Assembly (NCBI GenBank): GCA_001642005.1
Contig: LWCA01000482.1
Coordinates: 1-25,987, forward strand
DNA from: Intoshia linei
Taxonomy: Eukaryota > Orthonectida > Rhopaluridae
DNA: 25,987 nt
Direction: 5' to 3'
Shown here: positions 8,855 through 19,746 of the stretch, piece by piece
Position numbering within the stretch: position 1 is the first letter of the stretch
Layout: the number at the start of each line of letters is the position of its first letter
Notes under the pieces: generated by a model
Database searches by the model: none
The model's input: the letters and a program-made list of their open reading frames with translations, nothing else
Told to the model about the DNA's origin: nothing
Position numbers and translations under genes: made by a program

Positions 8855-9595
8855 ACTAGGTTAACTGTTATGTACTACGTACAAACAGGACCTAGCTTTG
8901 CCGAGGGCACATTTTTATTATTCCAAAAAATTAAATTCACGTTGAAAATCTAACTTAAAAATCTTACTATTCACTATTACCAATCCTTTAAAGAAGTGTC
9001 TCCCAAATTTGTTTCAGGTGGAACCGTCATATCACATTACTTTTTACTTTAAAGTGAATTATTTCATCTTAATTTTTTGTTCGTTAACATTTGCGTAAAC
9101 AATTTTAAACAATTGTTATCTCATTTTTTTAATTTATTAGACAGAATGTGTGTATAATATTAAAAATAAAGTAAAAACAGTCCAATCCTAAAAATTGTCA
9201 TAAATAGCATAAATTCCAAAAAAATAAAATTAGTCCAATACTAAAAATTGTCATAAAGGTGTGAGTTTTGGAAATTGAAATTTATATTATTATATGAAAA
9301 AGTTGTCATAAATAGCATAAATTCCAGAAAAAATAAAATCATAAAAACATATTTGGTCATTTTCAATGTGATAATATATATTCAGTACCAATTTAATAAA
9401 TACTTAAAAATACCAATTATGTATCAATAATTAACTGAATCTTACTTTATAAACATATTTCAGTCGAATTTTACCAATATTGCAAAGGATTGTAATAAAA
9501 ATAAAAATGATATTAACAAAGTTGTACTAGTTTTAGTTTCGTTGTAGTTTCTATTCAAAATGTTTTGAAAATGAAAATTTGAAATTTAAAAATTC
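8855..9595 (-). mobile_element. hairpin-ended family, longest copy in the window
   Basis: The terminus ACTAGGTTAACTGTTATG at 8855 is followed by the CCTAGCTTTGCCGAGGGCAC block. Then come 200 bases shared with 3909-4107, then the body shared with 2336-2530, then a local repeat, then 250 bases (9345-9595) shared with 15943-16200. No inverted terminus is found at the right side, which fits a Helitron 3' end better than a TIR element. It has no open frame of use, so it is non-autonomous. Confidence 0.6.
9186..9345. repeat. imperfect local direct repeats inside the 8855 element
   Basis: The word TTGTCATAAATAGCATAAAT followed by TCCA and an A-run with AATAAAAT occurs around 9195-9235 and again at 9302-9345. 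A half copy (CTAAAAATTGTCATAAA) sits at 9241. The matching place in the 2206 element (about 2336-2400) has a single copy, so the repeat grew in this copy or was lost there. Confidence 0.5.
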
Positions 9596-9799
9596 CGAAG
9601 AAATGAATTATGTAGATTTTCACCCATATTTCTTTATTGGAAATGTGTACACGTTCTGTAGTAAATACGTTTATTAATTAATTAAGCTAAAATAAGTTAT
9701 ATACTATTTACAAGTTAAATACATTATTCGAAAGATTCTTGAGTGATAGCTCGTTTATATTTATAGTAGAATAAGATAAGTTTAGTTAGTATCTGTGAC

Positions 9800-10275
9800 G
9801 ATACTACACGTTCAATGCACATTTTTTTTTTAAATTGTAGGATCAATATTTACATTTTCAATTTTTATTTTAATGGAAATATTTGAAAAATATTGGTTGA
9901 ATAAATTAAAAATTATTTTTCATGGGGAATGCATAGATTTCTCGGTTTGAACTATTGTATTTATATCAACTGGAATAAGCTCTATCAGAATAATATTTTT
10001 TATTAATTTTCGGACAGTTAATTATTTCACATTTTTTGTTATAATAAAATAATTCAGAAAAATAATATATGAATACTAAAATGCTTTTTTGACCGTGAAG
10101 TCATCACTTATTCGGATTTAAGCTTTGTGTGTGTGTTAACAGGATACAACTGTACTATCTGTAAATTTTTTTAAATTCTAGGGCTATTTTCATAAAAAAA
10201 AGACAAGTTAGACGCCCTAATTGAATGCATTCTTTCAATAATTTTCGACTTAATTTCAAAGGGAGGTGGAATGAC
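9800..10275 (-). repeat. family-2 dispersed repeat, minus copy
   Basis: Reversed, this segment matches 17690-18095 almost end to end. Shared words include GTTCAATGCACATTTTTTTT, AAATTGTAGGAT, ATTTACATTTTCAATTTTTA, TGCGTAGATTTCT (here TGCATAGATTTCT), GGAATAAGC and AATTCTAGGG. It has no open frame and no clear terminal repeat. About 400 bases are shared with moderate divergence, so both copies are old. Confidence 0.6.
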
Positions 10276-11219
10276 TCCCTATTAAGCATATCATTTAATA
10301 TATTTAATAAATTATTATTTATTCAATGTAATTAAAATGTTATAGATCATCATTGTCACTCTTATTCATAACTATTTTTTTCTTGGTGATTTTAAAAAAA
10401 ATTTATTTGTTATATCAAAAGTTTAAATATTATATTTTCAACAACATACAAAGGTGCGCTTATATTCTAAAAATTAATTATCAATCAAGTTTCGTTTTTT
10501 TTAGTTTTGTCACCGAATTTTGTTTGGACAAAGTAGATAACAGTTAAGTTAGTTACTTTATCTAAAAAAAAAATAATTAGCTAGATATTCTAATAAATAT
10601 GATTAAAACTTCAAATTAAAAATAATAGAAAAATTTATTATTAATTAAATATTTAATCGATCTATATTATATTTATTTTAGTTAATATCAATCTTCTCAT
10701 TTCATTATCATTTTCCAATCTAAATAATTGTGAATAAATTATATTATACTACTTATCAGTGTTACTTAACAGTTTTTTCTACATTCCCATATTATAGTAC
10801 TTATTTTGAAAATTAACCACAATATTTTTTTAACTGCATATTAGATGGTTTGGTTTTTAGAATAAGAGCCATACAGATTTTTTAATAATTTAATTAAAAT
10901 TTTTAAAAAACTAATTTTACAAAATAGTAAAATAATTACTAATTTTTTTTGGAAAAGTAGGAAGAATATTTAAATTTTTATTTTTCAAAAACGAAGTAAA
11001 TTTTGTTTTTGCAGGTAAAGATCAAATTTCTGAAAGTGAACATATCTTAATAGTTGTGATAGAAAAACACTGACTTCTAATTTTTATTTTTAACTTTCTG
11101 GAACGGTCGCGACAAATCGGCTTAAGATAAAAACCATTTATATTTTTATTTATGTATAAGCCATGCTATAATCAAAATAATACTTTTTGGATAATAATAA
11201 AATAGTTTTCCAATAAAAA
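10276..11219. other. A+T-rich spacer
   Basis: I see no gene, RNA or clear transposon end. The short plus-strand open frame near 10353-10547 is phenylalanine- and isoleucine-rich, as expected from T-rich DNA. Confidence 0.35.
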
Positions 11220-11370
11220 AAAATTAATACTACACCGTTTTTTTACCGTAAAGGCGTTACTTTGTCAGATTGAAACTTTTGGTATGTTAACTGGATATAG
11301 CTGCATCAACTGTAATTATTTTTAAATTCTATGGCTATTTTAATTTTTAAAAAAAAGGATAATATGTAGT
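11220..11370 (-). repeat. family-2 dispersed repeat, shorter minus copy
   Basis: The segment 11291-11341 (CTGGATATAGCTGCATCAAC, then TGTAATTATTTTTAAATTCT and ATGGCTATTTT) lines up with 10141-10190 (AGGATACAACTGTACTATCT, then GTAAATTTTTTTAAATTCTA and GGGCTATTTT). The preceding TTTTTTACCGTAAAGGCGTTACTT corresponds to TTTTTGACCGTGAAGTCATCACTT at 10085. Confidence 0.5.
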
Positions 11371-12507
11371 TTTTATTGTGAAAATGCACGTTTTCAAGGT
11401 TGCCATTTATTATAATGCTTATGATTTTAATAAATATTCCAGAACTTATGTTACTCATTATACATATTTATATTGAAAACTTTTTTCCTTTGCAACCTTT
11501 TTAAAATTTTTAAGTATTATGAAATTTCAAAATTGTGAAACACCCTATTGTACACTATACATTTTATACTATACTGCTATTATGTTTCCCATTTTTTGTC
11601 TCGAAGATTATCGATACTTGAAATTTTAATATATTACATTTAATATATCTCAAAATTTTAAAAATTTACATTCTGTATCATTAATATAGATTAATAATTT
11701 ATATTTTTTAGAATACAGAATTATATTAAATATTTTAATTAATAATAATTTAAATATTGTTATGTTGTTTCGTAAACATACACATTAAGTCTGAGAATGA
11801 ATTTTAATATGAACGACATTAAATTAATAAACAGAATTGAACTTTATTTTCCAAACTTCATTCAAGTTTAAAAAATAATGCTGTAATATGATTTTTATTC
11901 AAAATTTTTCAGGTAACAATTAAAATAAATTAAATTTTAAGGTTTTAAATTATATTTATATTTATAATAACTAATGGATTGGGATGGGCAGACTTTTTCA
12001 AAATTTAAGCTTAATTAACTATACCACCACTCTTAACTGTATATTTGTCACCCTGTAGTATCCTGTATTTTTGATTTAAAAAAAGTTAACACCCTAATGT
12101 AATATGTTTCTAATTAACTGTATTATTTTACTATCTACATAAAATAAAATAAATAATATATTGATATAGATGTTATCATGTATATTATTTAATATATAAT
12201 ATATAAATATTAAGGTGTTCCAAAAAGGCATTTTTTTATAAGATCGAAAAGTATGTTTCAGTATCGTAATTATTGGTGATTCTAAGAGAGTATCTCGTAT
12301 ATTTGCGCATAATTTTGTCATTTAACAGGCAGACGAAGGTTAGTGTTTGTAAGAAAATTTTTTGAACTTAGGTTTATTTTTCCATAATTTTATTATTTTT
12401 GCTAACTAAAATGCCTAAATGGTAAATGAATGTTAAAATCATATTACATTTTAACCTATTTACTCAATAAAAAAATTTCGAAAAAAATAAGAAACGGATT
12501 ATATCAA
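11371..12507. other. A+T-rich spacer with short repeat words
   Basis: No gene is supported. The word ACACCCTA appears at 11540 and 12090, as it does at 30 and 21500, and CATTAGGGTG at 6890 and 22148 is the same motif reversed. These may be worn ends of a mariner-like element, but no pair with a target duplication can be made. The minus open frame at 12094-12321 has no family signal. Confidence 0.3.
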
Positions 12508-12614
12508 CAGGGGTGTCAATTATGCGGCTTATTAGATTTTAATGAATTTTATTTTTTAGTAATTTTGTATCGTACAACTGAAGAATACAATTTTTCTGTA
12601 AATTTGACATCTTA
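12508..12614. mobile_element. possible hAT-type MITE, decayed
   Basis: CAGGGGTGTCAA at 12508, followed by TATGCGGCTT, is the common start of hAT elements (CAGGGGT-TC-AAC with a GCGGC word). The proposed other end, AATTTGACATCTTA at 12601-12614, matches the reverse of the first end at most of 13 positions. No 8-base target duplication survives. Confidence 0.35.
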
Positions 12615-13217
12615 CATCTAACATGACACATGACATGATACTTTAACTGTAAATTCTATATTATGAAAAAATTACGAACTAAATTAAAATAATAACAATA
12701 AAGTGACAAATACAAATTATGAAATAACGCCTATTACAATAGTCAACTTTTATTATTTTATTTTATTGAATTAAATGCATGCAAATGTATATACAAATGT
12801 ACGAAATTAACAAAATGAAAAATCCGGTTCAGTGATTTTGTTAGACTAAAGCCTAATCTAAATATGGTAGATAAATTAATAAAATATAATATATGCCTGT
12901 GCATTAGTTTCACATTTTGTATGAACTCGTAAAGTGAAACTTTATGCACGATACATGTTTATGACTATTTTGCACTTAAAAACAATGTTTCAGACAACAA
13001 ACAGTGAAATTTTCAAGTTTTTTTTTATTAGATAGAAAATAATTTTGCATGTGGATGGTTTTTTTGATTTTAAGCATTTATCACCCAAAAAAATGAAATC
13101 AGTTAATATTTACCACCCTCAAATATTATAGAAAGTGATACAAAAATGTTAGGATAAATTTCAAATATAAATTTATTTTATGTATAATCAGGTTTATCTT
13201 TGTTTCTATCGATAATT
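12615..13217. other. A+T-rich spacer
   Basis: No gene or transposon end is seen. Two overlapping open frames on opposite strands near 12430-12949 are short and without family signal. Confidence 0.3.
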
Positions 13218-13417
13218 ATGTTGGTAATTCCCTTTGTGTATTTATCATGCTTTGTATACCATTTGGTTTTTTTAAATTCATTTCTAGCTCATTTATTTAT
13301 GTTTTTAATGATGTTTGAATTCCCCACAATTAACCCCAAAAATTATACATAAAATTTATTTAAAAAAACAAAATTGTTCACAAACTATGATAAACACATC
13401 AAAGATATTACCAACAT
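13218..13417. repeat. foldback repeat of about 200 bases
   Basis: Left arm 13218-13255 (ATGTTGGTAATTCCC ... TTTATCATGCTTTGT) and right arm 13380-13417 reversed (ATGTTGGTAATATCT ... TTTATCATAGTTTGT) agree at 30 of 38 positions. The similarity continues inward through a T-run and AAATTCATTT/AAATAAATTT, to about 13285 and 13350. Transcribed RNA would fold into a long hairpin. It may be a palindromic MITE; no target duplication is clear. Confidence 0.55.
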
Positions 13418-14976
13418 ATATATCCATAAAAACATAATTAAAGCTGATAATACAAAAATAACTAATATAATAATAAATAATAAAATAAAGTTATATTTTA
13501 AATTTAAGAAAGATAAGAAATCTTCTCTTTTTGTTATCAAGAATGCGTAATAAACGCAACATCTGACAACACTGGATTAATTCTCTCTCCTATTAGTGTT
13601 ATTTGAAGATTTTTGCGAAGCAACACAAAGTCAAGACAGTCACTTATATCATTTTTTATGTATTTATTAACTAATTATTTATGTAAATATAAATATTTAC
13701 CGTATTTATTTATTATTATTTTAACATGTCCTTTAACATTACCTTTTATTAATCAACTAATCGGGCTTTACTGCCATTGGATATTTTTTAAAATATTTTT
13801 TATTTCAAAATTCTATTGTATGTGTCAAATATTTTATCTAATATTTATTTTTTAATTTAAGTGTTATTTTTTGCAGTTGTCATCAGAAAAAAATATAATC
13901 TTTTTTTAGACTGTAGTATCAATGAGTAAATGAGCTTTGCAGTCGAATTGATGGAAATTATGTGCAAATTTTCTCCAAGATGTTGCGAACTTTAAATAAA
14001 AATCTTTACTTATATTTAAACTTTAAATATCAATTTAGCGATTAATCTCAATCTTAAATTAAGTTTAGTTAATCTGACATTATGATGTTTAAATTTTTAT
14101 TATTGATTATAAGAATTAGAATTAATTATGATGTTTTTAATTGATATCAAAAAATGAAATTAAATTGTCTATTTATGTGATATTACTATCTAAACAGGTA
14201 TAACATTACATTAATAATGGATACGTTTTTATAATGAAATTTAATGCTATAATACATAATGATTAAATAACATACTCTTCCCTAATATAAAAATTTTTAT
14301 TATTAGTCATAAATTACATTAGACAACACCAAAAATTGAGTCATTGAAAATATTAATTAAAATAATCACACTTATTAAATTATCCAAATATATAATACAA
14401 GTTGATAGATTTTAGAAAATTTAAGAAAAAACTAAATTAATCGAATTATTATATCTTTCTATAGAATATTATTAATTTTTTTCATTATTTTGTTAATATT
14501 TTCACCATAATTTTAAATATTAAAAATGGAATTCTATTCCGATAAATATTGTTACATTAGTGATATATGTTTAAATTTACTCGAAGTTATAATATTTCAA
14601 TTAAGTTTTTAGTGATAAAACACAAATATACTTGTCAAATATTTTTATATAAACAAATCTCACGATTTTCATGTGCAAGAATATGGAAACAACCATTTAA
14701 TAATATTGATGATTGTTATTTTTCATGATATGAAATAATATATTATAATTAGGGCAGTTTTTTATGGCAAAATGGCATTTTCTATATGACAATAAGCACG
14801 AAATTACAAGCATGATGATATCAACAGTATGTTTATTAATTAGCTAATTAACAATTTATAAAGTTAATAAATGCCATAAAGTCAATATTTTTTTTAAAGG
14901 ATATTCGACTTAAAAAAATGATATTTATGATATAGTGAACAATAAAATTGAACAAGTACCACCTTATCTATAAAAT
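13418..14976. other. spacer with one weak coding-like patch
   Basis: On the minus strand about 13553-13690 is open for roughly 45 codons with a less biased composition (SDCLDFVLLRKN, then LIGERINPVLSDVAF). No family, start or splice site can be assigned. It competes with a plus-strand frame over the same bases (13613-13855), which is T-rich and unlikely to be real. A perfect TTAATTAGCTAATTAA palindrome lies near 14836. The remainder is plain A+T-rich DNA. Confidence 0.3.
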
Positions 14977-15070
14977 TTATTAAGAAAAGCGCCATCTACC
15001 ACAAATAGTGTTGAACGGAGTTTCAGTTTGTTAAAAAAATTGCTAACTGAACAGGCAATTTTTACCAAAT
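14977..15070 (+). pseudogene. hAT transposase dimerisation-domain scrap
   Basis: The plus frame reads LRKAPSTTNSVERSFSLL, then KKLLTEQAIFTK and a stop. The pattern P-[ST]-x-x-x-S-V-E-R-x-F-S-x-[LM]-K is the hallmark of the hAT family C-terminal (hATC) dimerisation domain, including the conserved E-R-x-F-S. An in-frame TAA precedes it by a few codons, and further stops follow where the family would continue, so the remnant is dead. Composition and position give no hint of the rest of the element. Confidence 0.65.
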
Positions 15071-15848
15071 AATGTTAAGATGTATATTGTTATACTACAA
15101 TAAACATTAATAATTTTCAACATCTCTAATCACAAAATGAGATTTAAATTGTTTGTTTCATTAGGAACAATACTATTAAAATACTATAATATATATAAAT
15201 ATATAATACAATGAACGTTACTGATGGTAATATAATGTCGACACATCACGGATCGAGACAATGTGCACTTTCTAATGTATATATACAACATAATAATTTA
15301 ATATTCATGTTAATCTTATTATACATACTAATGTATATCACAATGTAAACATAATAATGGATGCGATAGGATATAGTTATGTACCTACAGTTGATATAAT
15401 GTATTGATGGTTCAACTCTGAGTTTGAAAGCCGTTCTCATAGATACATATGACTATCTAAAAATGTATTTAATCAATCTGCGATATTTCCTAAATAATTC
15501 GTCAATCGAGATTGATAAACCATATTATCAAATAAAATTACATCACATTTAATAGGTCAATTTAGATATTAACATAATTGATGTAATTATTTATGTTAAT
15601 ATGCAATATAAATACATATATACTGTATGTAATTAAACATATTACCGACTATATTTATTATATTTAATTATATTATATATATAAATATTACACGGCACAA
15701 CATTTTAAGTATTTGTAAAAGTTTTTGGCTAACATTTATTATTTTGTGAAAGAGTGAATCGAAAAAATCATTGTAAAAATTAGAAAAAAATTTGACTTGT
15801 AGTTACTTAAATTTATGAATTAATTTTAAAACTTTTTTTTATATTTAT
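15071..15848. other. A+T-rich spacer with a 12-bp hairpin
   Basis: There is no gene. ATATTAACATAA at 15566-15577 and TTATGTTAATAT at 15591-15602 form a perfect 12-bp stem with a 13-base loop. The minus frame at 15246-15440 is without signal. Confidence 0.4.
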
Positions 15849-16205
15849 ACTAGCTTGACTGTTATGTACTTCGTTCAAACAGCATTTTAGCTTTGCTGTT
15901 TGTTCTGATATTTTATTCTACCAGAAAAATAAATTTTATAAGAAAATTGTAAAAACATATTTTGTCATTTTCAATGTGATGACATATATTCAGTACCAAT
16001 TTAATAAATACTTACATATACTATATATCTATCAATAATTAACGGAATCAGCACTTTATAAACATATTTCAGATAAATTTTACCAATATTGCAAAGGATT
16101 GAAATAAATATAAAAATGATAATAACAAAGTTGTATTACTTTTAGTAATCGTTGTTGTTTTAATTTAAATTTTAAACAAAATGTTTTGAAAAGGAAAATT
16201 TCAGT
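15849..16205 (-). mobile_element. hairpin-ended family, internally deleted copy
   Basis: ACTAGCTTGACTGTTATG at 15849 is a good terminus. After only about 90 bases the sequence jumps to the segment shared with 9345-9595 (TTTTCAATGTGAT, TTCAGTACCAATTTAATAAA, ACCAATATTGCAAAGGATTG). The 450 or so bases that lie between these two parts in the 8855 copy are missing. The shared order shows that both belong to one parent element. Confidence 0.6.
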
Positions 16206-17157
16206 ATGAAAAATTTTTTTTATAATTTTAAATTTGTTACATATATTTAAATACTAAAAATATAATAACATTGTTTAAATAAGGATTTAACCTTCAAATC
16301 TCATAAAAACTAAAGGGTTTCCCTAAAACACATTTTGTTAAGAGTTTTGGGATGAAATATTAACAGATTTATTAACGAATGAAGGTACTAGTTAATGTAA
16401 CCAAAATATATAACTTTGTGAATTGTACATTTTATTTTATTTAAGTTTTAGTAAATATGCGGCAAAATACATTTCTTTAGATTTAATCCTTAATGAAGTA
16501 CATTTCATGATGGAGTAATTTTTTATGTTTTTTATAAGACACATATAACACATTAAACCACAATTCTTTGATTTTTAACAATATTGATTCGAACGATACT
16601 GTAGTAATAAAAATAATTGAAATTGTAATTATCTCATTAAACACTATAATTTTTGTTATTTTTTTCTTAGATGTGGAGATATAATCTTAAATATTAATAA
16701 AATATGGTTTAAGCCCAAAGTGTTGTGCAGTGTTATGTTATATATTATAATCAAATGTAATTACTTCCTATTTCATGGTTTATTATAATTAAATAATTCT
16801 TCAATTTAAAGTATTCGTTATTGATTATTAATATTAAATTTTTTAAACATTGAAAATAAAAATCAATATTATTATTACCATCTATATTAAATTTAAATTG
16901 TAATATTTACATCTTTATAAAATTTATTATCAGTCTCCACCAGTCGTGGATATCTTCTTTAATCAAACGGTCTGGGAAGTTTTAAGAATACAAATTACAA
17001 AATTATTAAAGATATATTTGTTTTTTGTCATTCTAATAATTTAATAATACAATTAATTGATTCATGTATCACATAACCACTTATAAACCTGATAATATTG
17101 TATAAAATTAACAATAAATTAATCTAAAGTTTTCATAATCTTATAAATTTGTAATAT
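16206..17157. other. spacer with one repeat shared with 21.4 kb
   Basis: The segment 16621-16736 (AATTGTAATTATCTCATTA, ATGTGGAGATATAATCTTAA, TTGTGCAGTGT) recurs at 21395-21522. At 16933 an acceptor-like TTATCAG precedes a 30-codon plus frame (SPPVVDIFFNQTVWEVLRIQ), faintly like the start of a piggyBac-type transposase domain. I would not call it. Confidence 0.35.
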
Positions 17158-17248
17158 TTCCCAAGCCCCACCAAATTTCCAATATCCCACCAAAAATTTC
17201 GTCATGCCCACCAATGGGGCCTGACCCCACGATTGGGAAACACGGGTC
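17158..17248 (-). mobile_element. one end of a hAT-like element
   Basis: Reversed, the segment starts CCCGTGTTTCCCAATCGTGG and continues with GGTCAGGCCCCATTGGTGGG. This is the common 'CAGTGTTTCCCAACC...GGCCCA' opening of hAT elements. The base composition (C-rich) stands out sharply from the surroundings. No second end was found to the left. Confidence 0.5.
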
Positions 17249-17539
17249 TAACTTGAATGAAATCGACCCTCTGTAACGTGAACTTTGAAACACTAAGAAT
17301 GAAAAAATAATAATTGTTGTTTACAAGTTATAGATTACCATAAAACAAATAAATGCATGGTGAAAATTCAATGTGAACAATGAAAATGATTCATCCAAAT
17401 TAAAGTCAAGTTCTAATTGATATTATAAAATTATGCACATTCTTTACTTGTTTGTGTGTGTAACCATTTATTGAAAAAATTGACGGTCGCAAAATTTAAA
17501 AAAGCGCAACTCTAATACTGTTTTTCCCAGAGCATGTTA
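17249..17539. other. A+T-rich spacer
   Basis: Nothing supportable is seen here. Confidence 0.3.
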
Positions 17540-18100
17540 TGTATTTTTTAGTTTAAGAATTTGAGTCCTTCATGGTCAAAACCCCAAATTACCCTTTGTT
17601 TTAAAAATGAAACATGTCCTAAAATTCTTAAAAACATAGATTCTGGGATAGTTTTTAAAATCATCAAAATTTTCATTAATGGAAACCTCAAAAAAATACT
17701 TTTAACGATCAAAACTATTAAAATTTTACCATTTTTTTTTTAAATGAAAACAACCCTAGAATTTAATAAAAATTACGAATAGTACAGTTGTTTCCGGTTA
17801 AGACATACAAAAAATTTATATCGGAATAAGTGGTCAAACAAGTACTTTAATATTCATTTTTTATCTCAAAACTAATTTATTAACAAAAAATTTGAAATAA
17901 TTAAATGTCCTACAATTAAAAAGAAAAAGATTATTCTGATATTGCTTATTCCATTTGATAAATACAAAATTTCAACCCCAGAAATCTACGCATTCCAGTG
18001 AAAAATAATTTTTAATATATTATCAACCAATAATTTTCAAATAAAAATTGAAAATGTAAATATTAATCCTACAATTTAAAAAAAAATGTGCATTGAACGT
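17540..18100 (+). repeat. family-2 dispersed repeat, longest plus copy
   Basis: The segment contains TTGAGTCCTTCA, AACCCCAAATTACCCTTTG, AACCCTAGAATTTAATAAAA, TACAGTTGTTTCCGGTTAAG, and later TCAACCCCAGAAATCTACGC and TGTGCATTGAACG. The last 400 bases match 9800-10275 reversed, and the middle matches 23390-23570. The opening words also appear in intron 1 of the coiled-coil gene and at the right edge of the window. It has no real open frame; the 60-codon frame starting at 17561 is chance. Confidence 0.6.
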
Positions 18101-18586
18101 CTACACATTTACAATAAATAAATATGAGTGAAAATATATATTCGTGACATGACTGGTTAGATTGTATAAAACCTTAAAATCTCAGATTTTCACACATTAA
18201 TTTATACAAATATTCAATTCAACACGTAATAAAAGCAAAATTAAACATTAAATACTTACAAACTATATTGAGGTATTAGATTAATTTTATATAACAATCA
18301 TGTGAATTTTAAAAATAGTATAATTGTATACTAAAATATAAGTCCTTATTAACGGAATTTCATATTTAATTTTAATCAATATTCTTTATTTGGACGATTC
18401 TATTGTAACATTTTGTCAACGAAATTAAAATATTTTTAAAATTTTTAAATAATGGCGTTTAAATAACGACATGCTTCTTATTAGAAGTATATCAACAATA
18501 AACAATGCATTACAAAGTCTTACGCACTATATGTCTATCAATATAAATCTATCACTGTCGATAATTATTTTCGGTAAGTTTTGAGG
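18101..18586. other. A+T-rich spacer
   Basis: No gene or transposon end is visible. Confidence 0.3.
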
Positions 18587-18632
18587 TGTAGTAAATTAAT
18601 TTAATGTGTACTGATAATACTAATTTACTACA
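18587..18632. repeat. 12-bp inverted repeat upstream of the 18729 ATG
   Basis: TGTAGTAAATTA at 18587-18598 and TAATTTACTACA at 18621-18632 are perfect inverted copies with a 22-base loop. It ends 96 bases before the ATG at 18729, so it could lie in a promoter or 5' UTR. It may equally be a MITE relic. Confidence 0.5.
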
Positions 18633-18728
18633 TTTTGGAGATACTGACGCTGAATCAATGTTTAGAAACTAGTAGTTGTTTCAATTAGCACATTTAATAT
18701 TTCATCAATTTTTAATCAACATACATAA

Positions 18729-18873
18729 ATGAGACCCGAGAATATAAATTTTGAATTCCAGTTTCAAAAGAAATATGATATAAATTTAAAAGAATTAGTT
18801 CAGGTTATGGATGAACGATTGTATCCCAGTCAAAAAAATCAAAGAAATACATATGAATCCGAAAATATACAAG
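18729..18873 (+). CDS. short coding segment, possible first exon
   Basis: The ATG at 18729 has A at -3 (CATAAATGAGA) and opens 48 codons that end at a good donor, AAG/GTAATA, at 18874. Without splicing the frame runs to a TAA at 18903-18905, making 58 residues. The product starts MRPENINFEFQFQKKYD and continues LKELVQVMDERLYPSQ. It has mixed amino acids unlike the F/I/K/N-rich noise frames nearby, is helical, and has no signal peptide or membrane segment. I do not recognise it. No following exon was found in the remaining 7 kb, so if real its gene has a long first intron or tiny exons that leave no trace. It lies 96 bases downstream of a perfect inverted repeat. Confidence 0.38.
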
Positions 18874-18905
18874 GTAATAAAATATTAAACGAAATAAATT
18901 GTTAA

Positions 18906-19679
18906 TTTTACATTTCATTTAATTAATAAATTATAATTATATTTGTAAATTATATTATTTTAACGAAACAAGACAATTTTTTGACATCACGTCTGTATAT
19001 TTCATTAATTCGTTATTTTTTAGTATATAAAAGTTAATAAAAAAAATCAACTCCGTTAAAATTTAGAGTCTAAATATAAATTTTAGACGGTATATTAATT
19101 ATATATTTTGATCTATTTATAAATTCAAAATATATACTATCTAAATATTATAAAATATATATACAAGTTGTGATTATATCCCAACTAGGGCCACAAGAAT
19201 TTCATAATATTACAGCACTGTGTTGGAAAAATCTGAATTTTACTATGGGACATATTTGATTAGTTTTCTCAAACACTGACAAATAATTTTTATTAACAAT
19301 ACAATTTAAAAATATAAATTGTTTTCACGAGTTAGTCGAATCTTAATTTTCTAGCTAGAAAACATTTATAACCAAATTGTAACTATGTTTAAAGGTATCA
19401 GTCTTACACTGCAATGCATTGAAGATTTAAAAATTATTATAAACATTTAATCTAGACTTTTTACATTTTTTACAATATAGCCCTAATTTTAACTCAATTA
19501 TATATAAAATATCAATCAATATAATTGTAAAGGTTTAAATTAAAAAGTGAAATTTTTAGTAGTCTTATAGATTAGTAATACTTTTTAAACTTAATTCTAA
19601 TTTTTATTATAATTTTTAATAAAACTTAATTCACATGTGATTTTTTATACAACTGGTTCTTCATCTTATAGTCAATGTA
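18906..19679. other. A+T-rich spacer
   Basis: No exon, RNA gene or repeat end could be supported. Confidence 0.3.
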
Positions 19680-19746
19680 TTAGTCGATCGCCACTCATTG
19701 AAATATTTTAAAGTCTATTGCATCAAAAAAAGGTTGGACACCCCTG
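19680..19746. mobile_element. one end of a hAT-like element
   Basis: The segment ends AAAAAAAGGTTGGACACCCC and TG at 19746. Reversed it reads CAGGGGTGTCCAACCTTTTT, a textbook hAT terminal repeat. The body would lie to the left. The matching left end and the 8-base duplication (CTTAAAAG on the right) were not found. Confidence 0.5.

Noticed and set aside
10353-10547. Open frame of 64 residues on the plus strand
   Set aside because: Only F, I, Y and K-rich filler, typical of T-rich DNA; no splice sites or family signal.
12094-12949. Three short open frames on both strands
   Set aside because: They have low-complexity composition and no recognisable domain; one overlaps a decayed hAT-type end.
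13613-13855. Plus-strand 80-residue frame resembling membrane segments
   Set aside because: Hydrophobic F/I/L content follows from T-rich sequence; the opposite strand has an equally good or better patch.
15246-15440. Minus-strand 64-residue frame
   Set aside because: Rich in I, Y and N with no motif; sits in plain A+T-rich spacer.
16934-17035. Acceptor plus 30-codon frame resembling a piggyBac-type domain start
   Set aside because: The similarity is a few residues, there is no continuation and no donor; too weak to list as a gene.
17561-17743. Plus-strand 60-residue frame
   Set aside because: It lies inside a family-2 dispersed repeat whose other copies do not keep the frame.
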